DNA from: Candidatus Nanopelagicaceae bacterium
GTDB lineage: Bacteria; Actinomycetota; Actinomycetes; Nanopelagicales; Nanopelagicaceae
DNA: 11,386 nucleotides
Assembly: GCA_023260175.1 (NCBI GenBank)
Contig: JALQWD010000097.1
Span: forward strand, 1 to 11,386
Direction of reading: 5' to 3'
A program made the translations under genes and the position numbers. The notes under the pieces are model-generated. The model saw only the letters and a list, made by a program, of their open reading frames with translations, searched no databases and had not been told where the DNA came from. Shown here in pieces: positions 7,087 to 11,386 of the stretch. How positions within the stretch are numbered: position 1 is the first letter of the stretch; each line of letters opens with the position of its first letter.

Positions 7087-8766
7087 TTATAAACCTAGTT
7101 CTGCTTCGAAGTTACCTGATTCCAAACGATCCTTAAGAGTCACCAAGAAACGTGCCGCATCTGCGCCATCGACAATTCGGTGATCGTATGAAAGTGCAAG
7201 GTAAACCATTGAACGGATTGCGATTGTTTCGCCGCCATCTGCACCCTTAACCACCATTGGGCGCTTAACAACTGCCCCAAGTCCAAGGATTGCAACCTGT
7301 GGTTGGTTAATGATTGGAGTATCAAACAGCGCTCCACGTGAACCTGTGTTAGTTAGCGTAAATGTTCCGCCGCCTAATTCATCAGGAGTTACTTTGTTAT
7401 CACGCGTACGAGCAGCTAGATCTGAAATCTTACGAGCGATACCGCCCATGTTTAGGTCGCCGGCGTTATGAATAACTGGAACCAGAAGTCCACGTTCTGT
7501 ATCAACGGCAACACCTAAGTGTTCTGCACCGTGATAAACAATGTTTTCGCCATCGATTGAGGCATTAACTACTGGATGTTGCTTTAGTGCTTCGCAGACA
7601 GCAACAGCAAAGAATGGAAGGAATGAGAGCTTTACGCCTTCTCGTGCTTCGAAATTGCCCTTTGCCTTATCGCGAAGACGTGCAATCTTTGTTACGTCAA
7701 CTTCAATTACAGTTGTAAGTTGCGCAGAAACTTGTAGAGATTCCACCATGCGCGCTGCGATTACTTTACGTAGACGCGACATCGGAACGACGGTTCCGCG
7801 TAGTGGAGAAGTAGCAACCGGTGCCGATGCTTTTGGAGCTGCAGCAGTTGGTGCAGCAGATGAAATTGGAGCAGCAGCCGGTTTTGCAGATGCCATGACA
7901 TCTTCTTTACGAATTCTTCCGCCGACTCCGGTGCCTTTAACGTTTGCAAGATTTACACCAAGTTCTGAGGCAAGTTTGCGAACAATTGGAGTTACATATG
8001 CATCACTTGGTTGTGATACTGGAGCAGCAGCTACCGGCGCAGGAGTTACCGGTGCTGGTGTTGAAACAACGGGTGCAGTAGGTGCTGGTGTTGGAGTAAC
8101 AGCAACCGGGGCAGCAGGTACTGGAGTTGGCGCCGCAGGAGCTGGAGTTGATGCTGGAGCACCACTACCACTAATCACTGCTAAGCGTGCTCCAACTGCA
8201 ACAGTGGTATCTGCCGGAACATCAATCGAGGTAATAATTCCTGCAGCCGGTGAAGGAATTTCGGTATCAACTTTATCTGTAGAAACTTCTAGTAGCGCTT
8301 CATCAACTGCAACGCTATCGCCAACATTCTTGAGCCAACGAGTAACAGTTCCTTCGGTAACTGACTCGCCAAGTGCTGGCATAGTTACAACAGTTCCATT
8401 TCCATTAGCAGCTGGCGCTGCAGGTGTTGCAACAGGCGCCGGTGTTTCAATTACAGGTGCAGGTGTTGGAGCCGGAGCGGCAGCAACTGGTTCTGGTGTA
8501 GCAACTGGAGCAGGTGCAGCGGCAGAGCCATCAGCAGAGATAATTGCTAACTCTGTACCAACTGCAACTGTTTGATCTGGTCCAACAACAATCTTCTGTA
8601 ATACACCAGCAGCTGGTGAAGGAATCTCGGTATCAACTTTGTCAGTCGAAACTTCTAGTAGTGGTTCGTCAACTGCAACAACGTCGCCCTCATTCTTGAG
8701 CCAACGTGTAACTGTTCCTTCTGTAACTGACTCGCCAAGTGCTGGCATTGTTACTGAAAATGACAT
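7087..8766 (-). CDS. sucB: Dihydrolipoamide acyltransferase, E2 of 2-oxoacid dehydrogenase complex (actinobacterial SucB/DlaT type)
   Basis: The E2 core of a pyruvate or 2-oxoglutarate dehydrogenase complex. Domain order over 559 residues: lipoyl domain 1 (1-77, lipoylated Lys43 in STDKVD), an Ala/Pro linker, lipoyl domain 2 (about 127-200, Lys165), a long Ala/Pro/Thr/Val linker, the E1/E3 peripheral-subunit-binding domain (about 255-290, [14 protein letters not shown] to GGRIRKEDV), another linker, and the CoA-acyltransferase domain (about 320-559) with the catalytic DHRIVDG near residue 530. Databases usually name this family SucB, but in Corynebacterium and Mycobacterium the equivalent (AceF/DlaT) serves pyruvate dehydrogenase and lends its lipoyl arms to the 2-oxoglutarate complex, so acyl specificity stays open. 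AGAAGGA (8776-8782) is a good ribosome binding site 9 bases before the ATG. The gene follows lpdA by 49 bases and lies near lipB/lipA, which supply its cofactor. Confidence 0.95.
   Translation of the reverse strand: MSFSVTMPALGESVTEGTVTRWLKNEGDVVAVDEPLLEVSTDKVDTEIPSPAAGVLQKIVVGPDQTVAVGTELAIISADGSAAAPAPVATPEPVAAAPAPTPAPVIETPAPVATPAAPAANGNGTVVTMPALGESVTEGTVTRWLKNVGDSVAVDEALLEVSTDKVDTEIPSPAAGIITSIDVPADTTVAVGARLAVISGSGAPASTPAPAAPTPVPAAPVAVTPTPAPTAPVVSTPAPVTPAPVAAAPVSQPSDAYVTPIVRKLASELGVNLANVKGTGVGGRIRKEDVMASAKPAAAPISSAAPTAAAPKASAPVATSPLRGTVVPMSRLRKVIAARMVESLQVSAQLTTVIEVDVTKIARLRDKAKGNFEAREGVKLSFLPFFAVAVCEALKQHPVVNASIDGENIVYHGAEHLGVAVDTERGLLVPVIHNAGDLNMGGIARKISDLAARTRDNKVTPDELGGGTFTLTNTGSRGALFDTPIINQPQVAILGLGAVVKRPMVVKGADGGETIAIRSMVYLALSYDHRIVDGADAARFLVTLKDRLESGNFEAELGL
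8242..8753 (-). repeat. Intragenic direct repeat encoding the two lipoyl domains
   Basis: About 131 bases at 8252-8382 recur at 8618-8748, 366 bases (122 codons) apart. By eye there are roughly 16 differences, mostly silent or in variable codons. A 26-base run covering the MPALGESV codons is identical. The copies encode the N-terminal strand through the lipoyl-lysine hairpin of domains 2 and 1. The intervening DNA encodes the Ala/Pro linker. Confidence 0.85.
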
Positions 8767-8775
8767 CTAACCGTT

Positions 8776-8782
8776 TCCTTCT
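8776..8782 (-). promoter_or_regulatory. Ribosome binding site of sucB
   Basis: AGAAGGA on the minus strand, 9 bases before the ATG, supports the chosen start, which also places the first lipoyl domain right at the N-terminus as usual for E2 proteins. Confidence 0.6.
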
Positions 8783-8803
8783 CTATCTCTTCTTACTATT
8801 TGA

Positions 8804-8832
8804 ATTATCTACTAATTAACCGTGCGCGTGAA
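8804..8832 (-). promoter_or_regulatory. Possible secondary promoter for sucB
   Basis: On the minus strand TTCACG (8827-8832), inside the last codons of lpdA, and GATAAT (8804-8809), in the lpdA-sucB gap, are separated by 17 bases. They match the -35 and -10 consensus at four and five of six positions. This would give a leader of about 30 bases containing the sucB ribosome binding site. The 49-base gap is longer than others in this compact region, which is consistent with a signal there. Chance similarity in AT-rich DNA cannot be excluded. Confidence 0.3.
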
Positions 8833-10180
8833 GTGGCTTGCCCGCCAAAGCCATAAATGCTTCGCCCATAGCCTCGTTCATGGTTGGGTGAGCGTGAACG
8901 TATGGTGCAACATCTTGCGCATCTGCCTGCCAGTTGTAAATTACTTGAGCTTCGCCGATTAGTTCGCCAACGCGATCGCCAACCATGTGAATACCAAGAA
9001 CTGGTCCGCCCTTTTGCTGAACAATCTTGATTGATCCAGCAGTCTTTAGAATCTGTGACTTTCCATTACCAGCTAAGTCGTATGAAACTTCTTCAATCTC
9101 ATAACCAAGTTCTTTAGCCTTTGCAGTTGTTAATCCAACTGAAGCTACTTCAGGTTCTGAATAGGTAACGCGTGGAACACCATCGTAATTAATTGGCTGT
9201 GGATTTAAGCCTGCAATCTCTTCGGCAACCATGATTCCTTCTTGGAATCCAACGTGCGCCAGTTGCAATGTAGGGATCAAATCGCCAACTGCCCAGACAC
9301 CTGGAATATTTGTGCGGCACTTGTTATCGACAAGTACATAACCACGATCCATTGTCAGACCTTGTTCTTCGTAGCCGATTCCCGCAGAGACCGGACCGCG
9401 ACCAACTGCTACCAACAGAACTTCAGCAGTGAAAGATTTGCCGTTATCAAGATTCACGGTAACGCTATCTGCATTAACCGTATGTGATTGGAACTTGCTT
9501 CCAACTTCGAATTCAATCTTACGCTTACGGAATGCGCGTTCTAATTGCTTTGAAGAAGTTTCATCTTCAAGAGCTACAAGTCGTGGTAGTCCTTCGATGA
9601 TGGTTACCTCGGCGCCAAATGACTTCCAGACAGATGCAAATTCGCAACCGATTACTCCGCCACCAAGCACAATTGCGCTCTTAGGTACGTAATCCATGTT
9701 GAGCGCTTGATCAGAAGTGATTACTCGCTTGCCATCAATATCTAGACCAGGAAGTGTTCGAGCATATGAACCTGTTGCAAGAACTACATTCTTTCCTGTG
9801 TACTGAACGCCATTTACTTCAACGGTATTTGGTGAAACTAATTTGCCCCAACCTTCTACGTATGTAACGCCGTGAGACTTAATTAAACCTGAGAGACCTT
9901 TATATAGGCGAGAGATCACGCCATCTTTATATGAATTAACGCCAGCCATATCAATTGAATTGAATGTTGCGCTAACGCCAAAGTCAGCTGCATGGCGTGC
10001 GCTATCAGCGACTTCGCCAGCGTGTAGGAGCGCTTTAGTTGGGATACATCCGCGGTGCAAACAGGTGCCACCGACTTTATCCGCTTCGATAAGTGCAACC
10101 GATAGTCCAAGGCTGGTTGCGCGCAATGCGCATGCATAACCGCCAGAACCGCCACCAAGAATTACAACGTCATAAGACAT
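8816..10180 (-). CDS. lpdA: Dihydrolipoyl dehydrogenase (E3)
   Basis: The FAD-dependent E3 subunit that reoxidises dihydrolipoyl arms of 2-oxoacid dehydrogenase complexes and reduces NAD+. The FAD-binding GGGSGGY (Gly9-Tyr15) is followed by the redox disulfide Cys40/Cys45 in GGTCLHRGCIPTKALLH, the form usual for actinobacterial E3. The NAD-binding domain shows VLGGGVIGCEFASVW, and the second FAD contact is WAVGDLIPTLQLAHVG. The C-terminal dimer domain has the catalytic dyad in HPTMNE (His431, Glu436). At 454 residues it is full length. The ATG at 10178-10180 has GGAGAG (10185-10190) upstream. It precedes sucB on the same strand, so E3 and E2 are probably made together. A 105-base gap separates it from pepA and may hold its own promoter. 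Confidence 0.97.
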   Translation of the reverse strand: MSYDVVILGGGSGGYACALRATSLGLSVALIEADKVGGTCLHRGCIPTKALLHAGEVADSARHAADFGVSATFNSIDMAGVNSYKDGVISRLYKGLSGLIKSHGVTYVEGWGKLVSPNTVEVNGVQYTGKNVVLATGSYARTLPGLDIDGKRVITSDQALNMDYVPKSAIVLGGGVIGCEFASVWKSFGAEVTIIEGLPRLVALEDETSSKQLERAFRKRKIEFEVGSKFQSHTVNADSVTVNLDNGKSFTAEVLLVAVGRGPVSAGIGYEEQGLTMDRGYVLVDNKCRTNIPGVWAVGDLIPTLQLAHVGFQEGIMVAEEIAGLNPQPINYDGVPRVTYSEPEVASVGLTTAKAKELGYEIEEVSYDLAGNGKSQILKTAGSIKIVQQKGGPVLGIHMVGDRVGELIGEAQVIYNWQADAQDVAPYVHAHPTMNEAMGEAFMALAGKPLHAHG

Positions 10181-10184
10181 TTAG

Positions 10185-10190
10185 CTCTCC
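10185..10190 (-). promoter_or_regulatory. Ribosome binding site of lpdA
   Basis: GGAGAG on the minus strand lies 4 bases before the lpdA ATG, a close but workable Shine-Dalgarno spacing. A TATCTT at 10197-10202 could be a -10 element giving a very short leader, but no good -35 match lies at the right distance. Confidence 0.45.
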
Positions 10191-10257
10191 AACATAAAGA
10201 TAAACAACCAATAGGTAACCGCCATTGGCATTCCTACGGGGCTATCCTGCCACTCAC

Positions 10258-10271
10258 ACCTATATATAGGT
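10258..10271. promoter_or_regulatory. 14-base perfect palindrome in the pepA-lpdA gap, possible operator
   Basis: ACCTATATATAGGT is its own reverse complement. Its right part, ATAGGTAA (10266-10273), recurs at 10211-10218, nearer lpdA, so the 105-base gap holds one full palindrome and one half-site 55 bases apart. A further imperfect inverted repeat, CCAAT at 10209-10213 with ATTGG at 10224-10228, frames the half-site. It could bind a dimeric regulator of lpdA-sucB. It is a poor terminator candidate because the stem is AT-rich and lacks a T tract on either strand. Confidence 0.3.
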
Positions 10272-10285
10272 AATCCGAGAAGTCT

Positions 10286-11386
10286 TTATTTGGCCATCTC
10301 AATAAGTGAGCGAACAGATACGCCTGTTGCGCCAACTGGAGTATGGCCATGAGCCTTTCCCGTATTGAGTTCAACGCCAGCTATATCTAGATGTAACCAA
10401 GGTAACTCATCGTTGATGAATTCCTTTAAGAAGAGACCGGCGACTAAAGCGCCGCCCATTCGCTCGCCAATATTGGCGATATCAGCGATTGGTGTATCAA
10501 GTGATGGTCGTAGCTCTTCCGGAAGTGGCAGCTGCCAAAATTGTTCTCCAGTTGAATCTGTTACATCTAAGAACTCTGCGCAAAGATCATCATTATTTGT
10601 CATCACTGCTGAATAACGAGTTCCGAGTGCAACCACTTTTGCACCAGTTAAAGTCGCGACATCAATAATCGCATCTAACTTTTTATTCTCTTGCGCTTTT
10701 ACAATTGCATCAGCAAGAACCAATCTACCTTCTGCATCTGGATTTAATACCTCGACGGTCTTGCCACCATAAATTGTAATCACATCGGATGGGCGAGTAG
10801 CAGTGTCTGAAACCATATTTTCAGCAAGCGCTGCCCATGCATCAACTGCAATAGGTAATTTCAATTCAGCGATTGCCATTAATGCGCTTACTACAGATGC
10901 AGCTCCGGTCATATCACCTTTCATCTCATCCATATTTAGAGCAGGTTTTAGCGCTAAACCTCCGGAATCAAACGTAATTCCCTTACCCACATATGCGTAA
11001 GTTCGTTTTGCTTTAGCCGGTTTGTATGAAAGATGAACTAAACGTGGAGGATTGGCTGATCCTTGTCCTACTCCTATTAATCCGCCAAAGCCTTGAGACT
11101 TTAATTGCTTCTCATCCCAAACCTTTATCTTTACTCCAGAAATCTTCTTTGCCTTTTCATTGATTAACTCTGCAAATTTCTTTGGATTTAAATAACTAGG
11201 TGGCATATTGACCAAATCACGTGCAAAGAAAGTCCATCTAGTAACAATTTCAACTTCCTTAAGTAATTTGCTATCTCCATCAGCGTCAATGTAAATCTCT
11301 GAAAGCGGCGCCTTCTGATCTTTCTTGGTATGACCGCGAAAATCAACAAAAGAATATGAACCTAACGCGGCGCCTTCTGCCATGGC
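10286..11386 (-). CDS. pepA: Leucyl aminopeptidase (M17 family), N-terminus beyond right edge
   Basis: A cytosolic, normally hexameric, dinuclear metallo-aminopeptidase that removes N-terminal residues from peptides. The visible 366 codons cover the end of the N-terminal domain and the whole catalytic domain. Landmarks: RDLVNMPPSYLNP, then the metal-ligand and catalytic-Lys block VGKGITFDSGG (about 10961-10990), MKGDMTGAASV with a metal-binding Asp, and NPDAEGRLVLADA (about 10715-10745) holding metal-ligand Asp/Glu and the catalytic Arg. The last block differs from the family signature NTDAEGRL by Pro for Thr. The end LNTGKAHGHTPVGATGVSVRSLIEMAK is complete. Full-length family members have about 480-510 residues, so some 130 are missing. 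The Met at 11381-11383 is internal (AMAEGAALGSY). The frame is open to the edge. Its upstream position to lpdA matches other Actinobacteria. Confidence 0.95.
   Translation of the reverse strand, partial: AMAEGAALGSYSFVDFRGHTKKDQKAPLSEIYIDADGDSKLLKEVEIVTRWTFFARDLVNMPPSYLNPKKFAELINEKAKKISGVKIKVWDEKQLKSQGFGGLIGVGQGSANPPRLVHLSYKPAKAKRTYAYVGKGITFDSGGLALKPALNMDEMKGDMTGAASVVSALMAIAELKLPIAVDAWAALAENMVSDTATRPSDVITIYGGKTVEVLNPDAEGRLVLADAIVKAQENKKLDAIIDVATLTGAKVVALGTRYSAVMTNNDDLCAEFLDVTDSTGEQFWQLPLPEELRPSLDTPIADIANIGERMGGALVAGLFLKEFINDELPWLHLDIAGVELNTGKAHGHTPVGATGVSVRSLIEMAK

Noticed and set aside
7541..8575. Long open frame of 344 codons on the + strand, Ala/Gly/Thr-rich
   Set aside because: It is antisense to sucB, and its composition mirrors the Ala/Pro linkers and lipoyl repeats. 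It has no recognisable domain, while the opposite strand encodes a complete E2 protein.
10205..10250. Possible riboswitch or terminator in the pepA-lpdA gap
   Set aside because: The inverted repeats are short and interrupted, no T tract follows on either strand, and no known riboswitch core is recognisable.
1..11386. Undescribed defence, toxin-antitoxin or CRISPR-like system
   Set aside because: All genes from 303 onward belong to known metabolic or transport families, and no spaced repeat array, nuclease, or small toxin/antitoxin pair was found.

Overview
The window looks like chromosomal DNA from a small-genome, moderately AT-rich actinobacterium. Most A- or T-ending codons sit in genes whose protein sequences and order are typical of Actinobacteria. 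A streamlined freshwater lineage such as the acI/Nanopelagicales group fits the composition, the very short gaps and the overlapping start/stop codons. That placement is inference, not a database result.

Layout. (1) Bases 1 to about 140 do not match their surroundings. They carry a Lys/Gln-rich reading frame on the + strand that I do not recognise, and they abut the abruptly broken N-terminal part of a PlsC-like acyltransferase (minus strand). (2) 303-1882, minus strand: lipB then lipA, overlapping by ATGA, with lipA overlapping the acyltransferase start by 8 bases. (3) 1936-6219, plus strand: a tight three-gene unit of an MMPL/RND-type transporter, a Gfo/Idh/MocA oxidoreductase and an FAD-dependent amine-oxidase-type oxidoreductase. 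(4) 6199-11386, minus strand, transcribed from right to left: pepA (N-terminus beyond the edge), lpdA, sucB (two-lipoyl-domain E2) and a TIGR01777-family NAD-dependent epimerase.

How the genes work together. Regions 2 and 4 form the lipoate/2-oxoacid dehydrogenase neighbourhood known from other Actinobacteria (in Mycobacterium tuberculosis: pepB, dlaT, a TIGR01777 protein, lipB, lipA). LipB transfers octanoate to the E2 lipoyl domains, LipA inserts the sulfurs, SucB carries the acyl group on the lipoyl arm, and LpdA reoxidises the arm with NAD+. The oppositely oriented trio in region 3 splits this neighbourhood. Its substrate cannot be read from the sequence.

No mobile element, CRISPR array, tRNA or rRNA was seen, and no intergenic gap exceeds about 105 bases. 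I found no convincing new multi-gene defence or mobile system. The items most worth checking are the left-end junction, the inserted transporter/oxidoreductase trio, the near-identical lipoyl-domain DNA repeat and the palindrome upstream of lpdA.
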